A stretch of DNA of 64,000 nucleotides from Kytococcus sedentarius DSM 20547 (GCF_000023925.1 NC_013169.1:434001-498000); one strand, 5' to 3'; numbered from the stretch's first letter, positions 52,586 to 60,810 are shown. Translations and numbers: made by a program. Notes: generated by a model from the sequence alone, not told the origin.

Positions 52586-53448
52586 AGCAGCGATTCGGTG
52601 GTGTTCCCGCCGTCCGTGGTGGACAGCACGGTCGAGCCGACGACCAGCAGTGCTTCGGTCTGCCCGTCGTCGGTGATGCCCGTTCCCAGGGCGGTGGCCG
52701 TGCCGACCGGGCGGTCGCTGGCGGTCCAGGTGTCGCCGGCGTCGGTGCTGGTCAGCAGGTGTCCCTCGATGCCGGCGCCCACGGCGGTGGTGTCATCGGC
52801 CCAGGCGACCAGGTGCATCAGCTGGGGGGTGTCCAGGGTGGTCCAGGTCGCGCCGTGGTCGGTCGAGCGCAACATGCCGGTTTCGGTGGTGGCCAGCACG
52901 GTCCCGGTTTGGGGGGAGATCGCCAGCGATGCCGGGGCGACGGGGATCTCAAGGCTCTGCCAGGTGAGGCCGTCGGTGCTGGCGCGCAGTTGCCCATCGA
53001 AGCCGAGGACCCCGTTCGGGCCGGCGGCCAGGGCGTGGAAATCGGATGCGCCGCCGCGGGAGAGCACCGTCCAGCTCTGGCCCCGGTCGGTGGACTCGGC
53101 CAGGCCCAGCGGCTCGGGCAGGTCGGTGCCCGGCGCGGGGTGACCCGAGGCCAGGTAGCGGCCCTCGGGAGTCAGGGTGAAACCCATGAAGTCCACGACC
53201 GGACCGACCTGGGTCAGCTCCCCGTCCTGGAGCCGGAACAGGCCCTGGTGGGTGGCCAGCAGCACCTCACCGGACTCGGGGTCCCGGGTGAGGGCATGGA
53301 CGTGGGTGATGGCCGTGCCGGTGCCCTGCGTGCCGGTGCCGGCCGCCGGGGATGTCGCGGGGTTCGGCGCGGCGCAGGCGGTGAGGGTGCCAGCGCCGAG
53401 CAGGGTCAGCCCGCCGGCGATCAGGGTTCTGCGGGTCAGGGGGGTCAT
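52582..53448 (-). CDS. F510_1955-like BNR-repeat exported protein
   Basis: A 288-residue exported protein. Tat-like start (LTRRTLIAGG) with lipobox LTACA, then a beta-propeller-like domain with Asp-box repeats: STDRGQSWTVL, STDGLTWQSL, STDHGATWTTL, STDAGDTWTAS, TTDGGNTTES. Proteins of this type (named F510_1955 glycosylhydrolase) recur beside multicopper oxidases and copper sensors in Micrococcales; their function is not known. First gene of the leftward copper operon, with its promoter facing the two-component system. Confidence 0.75.
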   Translation of the reverse strand: MTPLTRRTLIAGGLTLLGAGTLTACAAPNPATSPAAGTGTQGTGTAITHVHALTRDPESGEVLLATHQGLFRLQDGELTQVGPVVDFMGFTLTPEGRYLASGHPAPGTDLPEPLGLAESTDRGQSWTVLSRGGASDFHALAAGPNGVLGFDGQLRASTDGLTWQSLEIPVAPASLAISPQTGTVLATTETGMLRSTDHGATWTTLDTPQLMHLVAWADDTTAVGAGIEGHLLTSTDAGDTWTASDRPVGTATALGTGITDDGQTEALLVVGSTVLSTTDGGNTTESLL

Positions 53449-53528
53449 GGAGCCTTTCCGCCCCGGGCCAAAAGGCGGGGCTTCTACCATTGTCGGCCGG
53501 TGACGCGCCGGGATGGGGCGGTTTGCCT

Positions 53529-53548
53529 TGAAGATTCGATGAAGATTC
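53529..53548. promoter_or_regulatory. Direct repeat for an OmpR-type regulator
   Basis: TGAAGATTC occurs at 53529-53537 and 53540-53548 with an 11-bp period (one helical turn), the layout of OmpR-family binding sites. It lies in the 156-bp gap between the divergent BNR-protein and response-regulator genes and could control both directions. Confidence 0.65.
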
Positions 53549-53604
53549 CCCGCCCCGGCACCGTTCTGAGCCGCCGGGGCGCGAGACAGAGCGAGACTGG
53601 ACCC

Positions 53605-54336
53605 ATGAACTCTGGCACTGGCACTGGCACTGGGACTGACACTGGGACTGGTCCGGCGGCCGGCCGGGTGTTGGTGGTCGATGACGAGAAGCCGCTGGCG
53701 CGCATGGTGGCCACCTACCTGGAGCGGGCCGGCTACGAGGTGGCCCTCACCCACACCGGCCCGGCCGCAGTGCAGGCCGCCCGGGTTCACGAGCCCGACG
53801 TGATGGTCCTGGACCTGGGCCTGCCCGGGATGGACGGGATCGAGGTGTGCCGGCGGGTGCGGGCCTTCTCCGAGTGCTATGTGCTGATGCTCACCGCCCG
53901 CGGCGATGAGCGCCACCGGTTGGAGGGATTGGCGGTGGGGGCCGATGACTACATCACCAAACCCTTCAGCGTCCGGGAGCTGGTCGCCCGGGTGGGGGCG
54001 GTCATGCGCCGGCCGCGCACAACGGTGTCAGCCCCCGAACCGGAACGGGTCTGCGGTGACTTGGTCATCGACCTGGCCGCCCACGGGGCCCGCGTGTCGG
54101 GCCAGGTGGTGCAACTAACGCGCACGGAGTTCGACCTGCTGGCCGCCTTGTCGGGGCGCCCGCACCAGGCCTTCTCCCGGCGCCAGCTGATCGATATCGT
54201 CTGGGACCCGGCCTGGGTGGGCGATGAACGGCTCGTGGACGTGCACATCAAGAACCTGCGCCGCAAGCTCGACGCGGACCCGGCCCGCTATATCGACACC
54301 GTCCGCGGGGTCGGCTACCGGATGGCGGAGCAATGA
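53605..54336 (+). CDS. OmpR-family response regulator (copper module)
   Basis: A 243-residue regulator. After a Gly/Thr repeat tail (encoded by CTGGCA/CTGGGA repeats) come the receiver domain with LVVDDEKPLARMVATYLERA, the phospho-Asp in VMVLDLGLPGMDG and Lys in YITKPFS, then a winged helix (about 150-243; LTRTEFDLLAALSG, DVHIKNLRRKLD). ATG 53605 is preferred; an upstream in-frame ATG at 53539 falls inside the direct-repeat operator. Overlaps the kinase start (ATGA). Probably senses copper or silver with its kinase. Confidence 0.88.
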   Translation: MNSGTGTGTGTDTGTGPAAGRVLVVDDEKPLARMVATYLERAGYEVALTHTGPAAVQAARVHEPDVMVLDLGLPGMDGIEVCRRVRAFSECYVLMLTARGDERHRLEGLAVGADDYITKPFSVRELVARVGAVMRRPRTTVSAPEPERVCGDLVIDLAAHGARVSGQVVQLTRTEFDLLAALSGRPHQAFSRRQLIDIVWDPAWVGDERLVDVHIKNLRRKLDADPARYIDTVRGVGYRMAEQ

Positions 54337-55502
54337 CCGGCCGGCGGCGCTACCAAGGATTAGCGGCCCGGTTCTTCCTCGCCCAGCTGCTGGTGGTGGG
54401 GGCCAGCGTGCTGGCCGCGGTGGTGGTGGCCTCCCTGGCCGGCCCACCACTGTTCCACGAGCACCTGGAACAGGCCGGGGCCGGACACGATGCAGCCCAG
54501 GTGCTGCACGTGGAGCAGGCCTACCGGGACGCCAATTTCTGGACCCTGGCCGTGGCCCTGGCCACGGCCTTGATCTGTTGTCTGGCATTGACCTGGCATG
54601 TCGCCCGCCGGATCCAGAGTCCGATCAACGCCCTGACCCAGGCGGTCAAGGCCATGGCCGGTGGACGGTACGACACCCGCGTGCCGGCCATGGGCGCCGG
54701 CACCGAGGTGGAGGATCTGGCAGGGTTTTTCAACACCATGGCCGCACGGCTTCAGCGCACCGAGGACACCCGTCGACGGATGCTCTCGGACCTGGCCCAC
54801 GAGCTGCGCACCCCCGTCTCCGTGCTGACCGTCTACCACGAGGCCCTGCAAGACGGGGTGTCCCACTGGGACGAGCCCACCGGTGAGCTGATGGGCGAGC
54901 AGCTGGCCCGGTTGACCCGGCTGGTGGAGGACATCAACGACGTCTCCCGCGCCGAGGAGGGCCGGATCGAACTGGACCGCAGCCCCCAAGGGGTCAGCGG
55001 GCTGCTGCATGCCGCGACCGAGGCCCACAAGGAGGCCTACGCCACCAAGGGCGTGGCCCTGACCATGGACGCCGATCCGGGCCTGGCCGTGGACGTGGAC
55101 CGCCAGCGCATGGGCCAGGTCCTGGGCAACCTGCTCACCAACGCCCTGCGCCACACCCCGGCCGGGGGCCGGGTCACCCTCGAGGCCCGACAAAGCCCGT
55201 CCGGGGTCACGCTCAGCGTCACCGACACCGGGGAGGGGATCTCTCCCGAGCACCTGCCGCACGTCTTCGAACGCTTCTACCGCGGGGACACCGCCCGCGA
55301 CCGTGACCACGGCGGCTCCGGGGTCGGCCTGGCCATCTCCCGAGCTCTCATCCAGGCCCACGGCGGCACCCTGAGCGCCACCTCCACCACGGCCGGGGCG
55401 ACGTTCACCATCGACCTGCCCACCAAGCAGCCCCCCGACCAGCCCACCTACCGGCGCACCCGTTTATCCACCGTGAACACCGGCGCTCCACCCCTTGAAT
55501 GA
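54333..55502 (+). CDS. HAMP sensor histidine kinase (copper module)
   Basis: A 389-residue kinase. Two membrane helices (about 14-36 and 70-90) frame a short external loop of about 35 residues with several His and Glu (FHEHLEQAGAGHD, LHVEQAY), a plausible metal site. HAMP follows (90-145), then the His in LAHELRTPVSVL, N-box NLLTNALRHTPAGG, VTDTGEGI, FYRG and GSGVGLAISRALIQAHGG. The small sensor loop is like CusS/CutS-type sensors. Specific metal inferred from context. Confidence 0.88.
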   Translation: MTGRRRYQGLAARFFLAQLLVVGASVLAAVVVASLAGPPLFHEHLEQAGAGHDAAQVLHVEQAYRDANFWTLAVALATALICCLALTWHVARRIQSPINALTQAVKAMAGGRYDTRVPAMGAGTEVEDLAGFFNTMAARLQRTEDTRRRMLSDLAHELRTPVSVLTVYHEALQDGVSHWDEPTGELMGEQLARLTRLVEDINDVSRAEEGRIELDRSPQGVSGLLHAATEAHKEAYATKGVALTMDADPGLAVDVDRQRMGQVLGNLLTNALRHTPAGGRVTLEARQSPSGVTLSVTDTGEGISPEHLPHVFERFYRGDTARDRDHGGSGVGLAISRALIQAHGGTLSATSTTAGATFTIDLPTKQPPDQPTYRRTRLSTVNTGAPPLE

Positions 55503-55518
55503 TACCCCCGGGGGGTAT
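55502..55518. promoter_or_regulatory. CsoR-like copper operator
   Basis: ATACCCCCGGGGGGTAT, a near-perfect palindrome, matches the G/C-run-with-TA-flank form of CsoR operators. It lies just before the copper chaperone gene. TATACC beyond it can serve as a -10 element. No csoR gene is in the island, so a host CsoR would have to act here. Confidence 0.72.
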
Positions 55519-55573
55519 ATACCAAGAGGAGAGGCGCCGTCCGGCGCCGCCCTCAGACCTGAAGGAGACCGTC

Positions 55574-55903
55574 ATGACCGAATCCGCCCGCACCCCGCTG
55601 CCGGGGGCCACCAACGGCTGCTCGTGCTGCGCCCCAGCCGCCGACGCCACCGCCCCCGCCGGGCGACAGAGTGCCGACCCAACCGGGACGAGCGCCGGCG
55701 ACGCGACCTACCAGGTGGAGGGCATGACCTGCGGACACTGCGTGGGCTCCGTCACCGAGGCCGTGAGCGCCCTGGACGGGGTGGACGATGTCCGGGTCGA
55801 ACTGGTCGCCGGCGGGGCCTCCCCCGTCACCGTGACCGGGCCCGCCTCCGCGGACTCCGTGCGGACGGCCATCGAAGCGGCCGGCTACCGCGTCCGGATC
55901 TAA
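55574..55903 (+). CDS. copZ: HMA-domain copper chaperone (CopZ-like)
   Basis: A 109-residue protein. Residues about 43-109 are a heavy-metal-associated domain with YQVEGMTCGHCVGSV and closing AIEAAGYRV. The N-terminal extension holds NGCSCCAP, an extra Cys cluster often seen in actinobacterial chaperones. AAGGAG precedes the ATG. It would carry Cu(I) to the ATPase encoded 75 bases downstream. Confidence 0.9.
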   Translation: MTESARTPLPGATNGCSCCAPAADATAPAGRQSADPTGTSAGDATYQVEGMTCGHCVGSVTEAVSALDGVDDVRVELVAGGASPVTVTGPASADSVRTAIEAAGYRVRI

Positions 55904-55978
55904 CCGACCCATCCCCTCGAGGTCGGCGCCCCACCGCCGAGCCGGTCGCCGAACAGACCGCCGAGCAGAAGGAACACC

Positions 55979-58219
55979 ATGAGCACCCCGCACCACCACG
56001 ATCACCCCACCGACCAGACCGCCGAACACCCAGACCCGAACCCCCACGCCGGCCACGCCAACCACACCGACCATGCCGCCCACCACCCCGCGGACGCGGC
56101 CACCCACGGGCAGGCCGTGCCCCAGGGCCACGCCCACTCGGCCCTGGACGAGGAGCACCAGGTCCATGACCACGGCAAGCACGCCGGGCATTCCACCGCG
56201 ATGTTCAAGAACCGGTTCTGGGTCTCGCTGGTGCTGTCACTCCCGGTGGTGTTCTTCAGCCACATGGTCGGACAACTGCTGGGCTACCACGTCCCTGAGT
56301 TCCCCGGTTCGGCGTGGATCGCCCCGGTGCTGGGCACCGTGATCTACCTCTACGGCGGCGCCCCCTTCCTCAAGGGCGGACTCACCGAGGTGCGCTCCCG
56401 CCAGCCGGGGATGATGCTGCTGATCGCGATGGCCATCACCGTGGCCTTCGTCGCCTCCTGGATCACCTCCCTGGGCATCGGGGACCTGATACTGGACTTC
56501 TGGTGGGAACTGGCCCTGCTGGTGACCATCATGCTGCTCGGGCACTGGATGGAGATGCGCGCCCTCGGCGCGGCATCCTCCGCCCTGGACGCCCTGGCCG
56601 CGCTGCTGCCGGAGGAGGCCGAGAAGATCGTGGACGGAGACACCGTGACCGTGCCCGTCGGCGAGCTGGCGGTCGGGGACACCGTGTTGGTGCGCTCCGG
56701 GGCCCGCGTGCCGGCCGACGGGACCATCCTGGAAGGCGCCGCGGAGTTCGACGAGTCGATGATCACCGGCGAATCCCGGGCCGTGGCCCGCACCGTCGGG
56801 GAGCGGGTGGTGGCCGGGACCGTGGCCACCGACAACACCGTGCGGGTGCGCATCGAGGCCGTCGGCGCCGACACCGCTCTGGCCGGGATCCAGCGGATGG
56901 TCGCCGACGCCCAGGAGTCCTCCTCCCGGGCCCAGGCGTTGGCGGACCGGGCCGCCGCGTTGCTGTTCTGGTTCGCCCTGGGGGCGGCGATCATCACCGC
57001 GATCGTGTGGACCGTGATCGGTCAGCCCACCGATGCGGTCACCCGCACCGTGACCGTGCTGGTGATCGCCTGCCCGCACGCCCTGGGCCTGGCCATCCCG
57101 CTGGTGATCGCGATCTCCACCGAACGCGCCGCCAAGGCCGGGCTGCTGATCAAGGACCGGATGGCCCTGGAGCAGATGCGGACCATCGACGTGGTGCTCT
57201 TTGACAAGACCGGCACCCTGACCGAGGGCGCCCACGCCGTCACCGGTGTCGCCGCGGCGCCCGGCATTTCCGAGGCCGAGCTGTTGGCCTACGCCGCCGC
57301 GGCCGAGGCCGACAGCGAGCACCCGGTGGCCCGGGCCATCGTCACCGCCGCCACCAGTCATGCCGAGGCCGCCCGGTTGGGCCTGCGCGGCACCGGATTC
57401 CAGGCCGCCACCGGCCGCGGGGTCACGGCCACCGTGGCCGGGGCCGAGGTCCTCGTCGGCGGGCCGAACATGCTGCGCGAGCTCACCCTGGACACCCCCG
57501 AGGCACTGGCCGCCGATGTCCGGGCCTGGACGGATCGGGGGGCCGGGGTGCTGCATGTGGTCCGCGACGGGTCCGTTATCGGCGCGGTTGCCGTGGAGGA
57601 CAAGATCCGCCCCGAGTCCCGGGCCGCCGTGGCCGCCCTGCACGCCCGGGGGGTCAAGGTCGCGATGATCACCGGCGACGCCCGCCAGGTCGCCGAGGCC
57701 GTGGCGCGGGATCTGGGCATCGACGAGGTCTTCGCCGAGGTCCTTCCCCAGGACAAGGACACCAAGGTCACCGAACTGCAGGCCCGGGGCCTGTCCGTGG
57801 CCATGGTCGGGGACGGCGTGAACGACGCCCCGGCCCTGGCCCGGGCCGAGGTCGGCATCGCCATCGGCGCCGGCACCGACGTGGCCATGGAATCGGCCGG
57901 CGTGGTGCTGGCCGGCAATGACCCCCGTGCCGTGCTATCCATGATCCACCTGTCCAAGGCCAGTTACACCAAGATGATCCAGAACCTGGTCTGGGCCACC
58001 GGATACAACGTGCTCGCCGTCCCGCTGGCCGCCGGCGTGCTGGCCCCGATCGGCTTCGTGCTCTCCCCCGCGGTGGGCGCGATCCTGATGTCCGTCTCCA
58101 CCATCGTGGTGGCCCTCAACGCCCAGCTGCTGCGCCGCACCGACCTGGACCCGGAGCACCTGGCTCCTCTCGAGCGCCCCCGGTCGCAGGCTGCCCTTCA
58201 GCCGGCTGCGGTTTCCTGA
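55979..58219 (+). CDS. copB: CopB-type heavy-metal P1B-ATPase
   Basis: A 746-residue copper/silver exporting ATPase. The first 75 residues are His-rich (HHHDHPTDQT, HAGHANHTDHAAHH) in place of HMA domains. Eight helices are expected. The translocation motif is CPH at 365-367 (IACPHALG), the CopB signature, rather than CPC. The actuator has ITGES, the phosphorylated D409 is in DKTGTLTEG, the ATP site has SEHPVARAI, and the hinge GDGVNDAPAL. It pumps Cu(I)/Cu(II) or Ag(I) out. Same direction as the chaperone and DUF305 genes. Confidence 0.93.
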   Translation: MSTPHHHDHPTDQTAEHPDPNPHAGHANHTDHAAHHPADAATHGQAVPQGHAHSALDEEHQVHDHGKHAGHSTAMFKNRFWVSLVLSLPVVFFSHMVGQLLGYHVPEFPGSAWIAPVLGTVIYLYGGAPFLKGGLTEVRSRQPGMMLLIAMAITVAFVASWITSLGIGDLILDFWWELALLVTIMLLGHWMEMRALGAASSALDALAALLPEEAEKIVDGDTVTVPVGELAVGDTVLVRSGARVPADGTILEGAAEFDESMITGESRAVARTVGERVVAGTVATDNTVRVRIEAVGADTALAGIQRMVADAQESSSRAQALADRAAALLFWFALGAAIITAIVWTVIGQPTDAVTRTVTVLVIACPHALGLAIPLVIAISTERAAKAGLLIKDRMALEQMRTIDVVLFDKTGTLTEGAHAVTGVAAAPGISEAELLAYAAAAEADSEHPVARAIVTAATSHAEAARLGLRGTGFQAATGRGVTATVAGAEVLVGGPNMLRELTLDTPEALAADVRAWTDRGAGVLHVVRDGSVIGAVAVEDKIRPESRAAVAALHARGVKVAMITGDARQVAEAVARDLGIDEVFAEVLPQDKDTKVTELQARGLSVAMVGDGVNDAPALARAEVGIAIGAGTDVAMESAGVVLAGNDPRAVLSMIHLSKASYTKMIQNLVWATGYNVLAVPLAAGVLAPIGFVLSPAVGAILMSVSTIVVALNAQLLRRTDLDPEHLAPLERPRSQAALQPAAVS

Positions 58220-58278
58220 TCTCGCCCCTTGGCGTGAACCCTGATGTGAACCCTCAACCCACCATGAAAGGACCCACC

Positions 58279-58989
58279 ATGAAACGCACGATGACGCTGA
58301 CCGCCCTGACCCTGGCCTCCGCCCTGACCTTGACCGCCTGCGGCACCGGGGCCCAGGACGAGAACGCCGGCGCTGAGGCCTCGGCCACCGCGACCGGCTC
58401 CGCCCCCGCCGCCACCCCTGCGGCCACGGACACCGCGACACCGTCCGCCACGGAATCGGCTACTAGCTCGGCCACCGGTTCGGCCGAGGAGGTCTCCGCC
58501 GAGCACAATGACGCGGACGTGATGTTCGCTCAGATGATGATCCCGCATCACCAGCAGGCGGTGGAGATGAGCGAGATGCTGCTGGCCAAGGATGAGATCC
58601 CGGCCGAGGTGGCCGAGTTCGCCCAGAAGGTCATCGACGCCCAGGGCCCGGAGATCGAGCGCATGAACGCCATGCTCACCGCCTGGGGTGAAGACCCCGT
58701 GGACATGGGAGACATGGGCGGTATGGAGGGCATGGACCACGGCGGGATGTCCGGGATGATGTCCGAGGAGGACATGGCCGCCCTGGAGCAGGCCCAGGGC
58801 ACCGAGGCCGCCCGGTTGTACCTGGAGCAGATGACCGCCCACCACCAGGGCGCCATCGAGATGGCCCAGGACGAGGTCGAGGGCGGGCAGACCCCGCAGG
58901 CCGTGGCCCTGGCCGAAAAGGTCGTCGCGGACCAGCAGGCCGAGATCACCGAGATGGAACAGATGCTTCAGGAGCTGCCCGCGACCTGA
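58279..58989 (+). CDS. DUF305 copper-associated lipoprotein
   Basis: A 236-residue exported lipoprotein: signal and lipobox LTLTACGT, an Ala/Thr/Ser linker to about 75, then DUF305 with two His-pair helices (MMIPHHQQAVEMSEMLLA and MTAHHQGAIEMAQDE) around a Met/His/Gly/Asp loop (DMGDMGGMEGMDHGGMSGMM). These Met and His residues suit copper binding. ATG 58279 is chosen since AAAGGA lies 7 bases upstream; an in-frame ATG at 58264 is less likely. It ends the copper operon. Confidence 0.88.
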   Translation: MKRTMTLTALTLASALTLTACGTGAQDENAGAEASATATGSAPAATPAATDTATPSATESATSSATGSAEEVSAEHNDADVMFAQMMIPHHQQAVEMSEMLLAKDEIPAEVAEFAQKVIDAQGPEIERMNAMLTAWGEDPVDMGDMGGMEGMDHGGMSGMMSEEDMAALEQAQGTEAARLYLEQMTAHHQGAIEMAQDEVEGGQTPQAVALAEKVVADQQAEITEMEQMLQELPAT

Positions 58990-59002
58990 CCGGCATCGCC
59001 GT

Positions 59003-59057
59003 ACCACAATCCCAAGGAGGGCCCGTTCGGTGGACGGGCCGTCCTTGGAGGTGTGGT
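59003..59057. terminator. Terminator of the copper operon
   Basis: AAGGAGGGCCCGT (59014-59026) pairs with ACGGGCCGTCCTT (59034-59046), extended outward by ACCACA/TGTGGT. It follows the DUF305 stop. The remaining 135 bases to the island end (59058-59191) hold nothing I recognise. Confidence 0.7.
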
Positions 59058-59191
59058 GCCGTCAGCGGATGATGGGCCGCCCTGGGTGAGGCCGGCCCCT
59101 GCTTCGACGGCAGGAGGGCCATCCCTTAGGGCTGGTTCGACGGCCCAGTGTCCCCCGGTGCCGCCCCAGCCGGTCCTGGATCTAGGCGGGT

Positions 59192-59209
59192 GAAACCCAG
59201 GGCGCTTCA
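59192..59209 (-). repeat. Right inverted end of the island (with GAT duplication at 59210-59212)
   Basis: GAAACCCAGGGCGCTTCA, the exact inverse of 44744-44761. No transposase sequence remains beside it. Confidence 0.85.
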
Positions 59210-59212
59210 GAT

Positions 59213-59315
59213 CATGCGCGTCCTCGATCCCGAACGGGCCGCGGCCGACCTGCCGGCCGAGGAGCCGCTGGGCGCCGTCCTCCTGTCCGGTCCCGACGAC
59301 GCGCCCGGCCGCTGA
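59213..59315 (+). pseudogene. 3' part of the membrane-protein gene split by the island
   Basis: Read in the frame fixed by base 44743, this gives IMRVLDPERAAADLPAEEPL...DDAPGR and a TGA at 59313. G/C at nearly all third positions shows it is true coding sequence, the cytoplasmic tail of the gene begun at 44406. It lost its start and is now an orphan end. Confidence 0.78.
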
Positions 59316-59341
59316 CCGGGCGGGCGCACTACGGTGGACCC

Positions 59342-60127
59342 GTGAGCACCTCTCCGACTGACGACGACTTCGACCGCCTGCTCAACCAGGCGCGTGACAC
59401 CCCCGCCGACGCGCCCGCCGACGCGCCCACCGACCCGGCGGACGGCGGCCCGCTGGAGGGCACCGACCCCCGGGCCGATGCGGGGGAGCCCGCCCAGCCC
59501 ACGCCGCTGGCGCTGATCCACGGCATCGGGTCCAACCCCATCGACTGGCAGGACGTGGTGAGCCGCATCGGTGCCGGCCGCCCCATGGCCGCGCCGTGGG
59601 TGGACGGGCTCAAGCCCACCCAGAAGGGCGGTTTCGACCTGCAGCAGTGCGCCTCGGCAGTGCTCTACAACTCCGACGTCATGACCTGGCGCGCGTTCGA
59701 TGCGGTGGGCCAGGACATCGGGGGCATGGTCGCCGCGACGCTGGCGGCCGAGCACCCCGAGAAGGTGCGGCGGCTGGTGCTGTCCGGCGTCTTCGTGCAG
59801 ATGCCGAAGATGGCGGTGCGCATGCAGAAGCTCGCGCTCCAGGCACAGCCCCGCAACAACCTCGTGGCCCAGGGGATCGACCGGGGGCGCACCCTGGCGG
59901 CGCTGGACTCCTTGGCCGGGATCGACATGCGCGAGACGCTGGCCGCCGTGCAGCAGCCCACGCTGGTGCTCGTGGGGGCCAACGACCGGGCGGGGAGCAT
60001 CATGGCCAAGCAGGTCGTCGAGCTGATGCCGGACGCCCGCATCGAGCAGGTCCCCGGGGCGGGCCGGCGTGCCAGCATCGACGCGCCGGAGGCGTTCGCG
60101 GACGCCGTGATCGCGTTCACCGCATGA
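59342..60127 (+). CDS. Alpha/beta-hydrolase-fold protein with degenerate active site
   Basis: A 261-residue protein. After an Asp/Pro/Ala-rich tail (1-52) come ALIHGIGSNPIDWQD, the nucleophile-elbow position reading VGQDIGGMVAA, VLVGANDRAGS and GAGRRASIDAPEAFADAVIAF. The elbow carries Asp instead of Ser (as in haloalkane dehalogenases), and the usual catalytic His of GAGH is Arg, so it is probably not an active hydrolase. The cap is also short. GTG start with TACGGT 6 bases upstream: leaderless. It overlaps the TrhA start by four bases. Confidence 0.75.
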   Translation: MSTSPTDDDFDRLLNQARDTPADAPADAPTDPADGGPLEGTDPRADAGEPAQPTPLALIHGIGSNPIDWQDVVSRIGAGRPMAAPWVDGLKPTQKGGFDLQQCASAVLYNSDVMTWRAFDAVGQDIGGMVAATLAAEHPEKVRRLVLSGVFVQMPKMAVRMQKLALQAQPRNNLVAQGIDRGRTLAALDSLAGIDMRETLAAVQQPTLVLVGANDRAGSIMAKQVVELMPDARIEQVPGAGRRASIDAPEAFADAVIAFTA

Positions 60128-60810
60128 GCGGGACGACCGCCCCGGCCCGCAGCAAGGACGGCAGCGTCCACGTCACCGACGAGCGGATCAACACCCTCTC
60201 GCACTTGGCGGCCACCTGCTTCGCGCTGCTCAGCGCCGCGGTGCTCATCACCCAGGCCGCCACGACCGGCGACCCCTGGCGGATCGTCGGGGCGAGCATC
60301 TACAGCGCCTCGCTGGTGACGCTCTTCGCCTGCAGCACGCTGCACCACGGGCTGGACCTGGGCGAGCGCGGCGACTCGGTGCTGCGGACCCTGGACTACA
60401 CAGCCGTGTTCGGCCTCATCGCCGGCACGGTCACGCCGCTGGTGCTGGTGCAGGTGCGCACGCCCTTCGGCTGGGCGGTGCTCGGGGCGGTGTGGGCGAT
60501 CGCCATCGGCGGCATCGTGGCCCGCTCGGTGCGACGGGACCTGCCCAAGGAGATCACCAACACCCTGTACATCGTGCTGGGGTGGCTGCCGGTGGCCCTG
60601 CTCGCCGCGGGCGTCACCTTCGAGCCGGGCATGGTCGCCCTGCTCGCGGCCGGGGGGCTGGTCTACTCCGCCGGGTTCGTGGTCTTCATCCTCGAGCGGC
60701 CCAACCCGTGGCCGGGGGTGCTGGGCTTCCACGAGATCTGGCACGTGCTGGTGGCGATCGCCGCCGCCCTGCACTGGTTCATGGTGGCCGTGTACGTCAT
60801 CCCGCAGTGA
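60124..60810 (+). CDS. trhA: Hemolysin III / TrhA family membrane protein
   Basis: A 228-residue PAQR-like protein with seven helices: ERINTLSHLAATCFALLSA, CSTLHHGLDL, LRTLDYTAVFGLIAGTVTPL, GFHEIWHVLVAIAAALHW. The His and Asp residues form the family's buried metal site. E. coli TrhA affects membrane fluidity homeostasis. Co-translated with the degenerate hydrolase upstream. Confidence 0.9.
   Translation: MSGTTAPARSKDGSVHVTDERINTLSHLAATCFALLSAAVLITQAATTGDPWRIVGASIYSASLVTLFACSTLHHGLDLGERGDSVLRTLDYTAVFGLIAGTVTPLVLVQVRTPFGWAVLGAVWAIAIGGIVARSVRRDLPKEITNTLYIVLGWLPVALLAAGVTFEPGMVALLAAGGLVYSAGFVVFILERPNPWPGVLGFHEIWHVLVAIAAALHWFMVAVYVIPQ

Larger units (their letters stand above)
44744..59209. mobile_element. 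14,466-bp island bounded by IS3-type inverted ends with 3-bp target duplication
   Basis: TGAAGCGCCCTGGGTTTC (44744-44761) is repeated as a perfect inverse at 59192-59209. GAT directly flanks both sides (44741-44743 and 59210-59212) as a 3-bp target duplication, as IS3-family elements make. Removing one GAT and the island restores an open host gene in frame. A truncated IS3 transposase lies just inside the left end. Inside are IS fragments, a toxin-antitoxin relic, transporters, an intact ISL3 element and a copper-resistance module. The ends beyond the 18-bp match differ, as the left and right ends of one IS3 would, so the island may have moved as one stretched IS3-like unit. Confidence 0.88.

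Noticed and set aside
52276-53500. Plus-strand frame extending the response regulator upstream by over 400 codons
   Set aside because: It runs antisense through the BNR-protein and DUF6153-like genes; regulator homology begins only after 53640 and a divergent promoter lies at 53529.
53617-53655. Short tandem CTGGCA/CTGGGA repeats read as a possible CRISPR-like or regulatory array
   Set aside because: They are 6-base units inside the start of the response-regulator gene and simply encode a Gly/Thr tail.
58330-58500. Repetitive Ala/Thr/Ser codons in the DUF305 gene as a possible repeat element
   Set aside because: They form the flexible linker after a lipobox, normal for lipoproteins.
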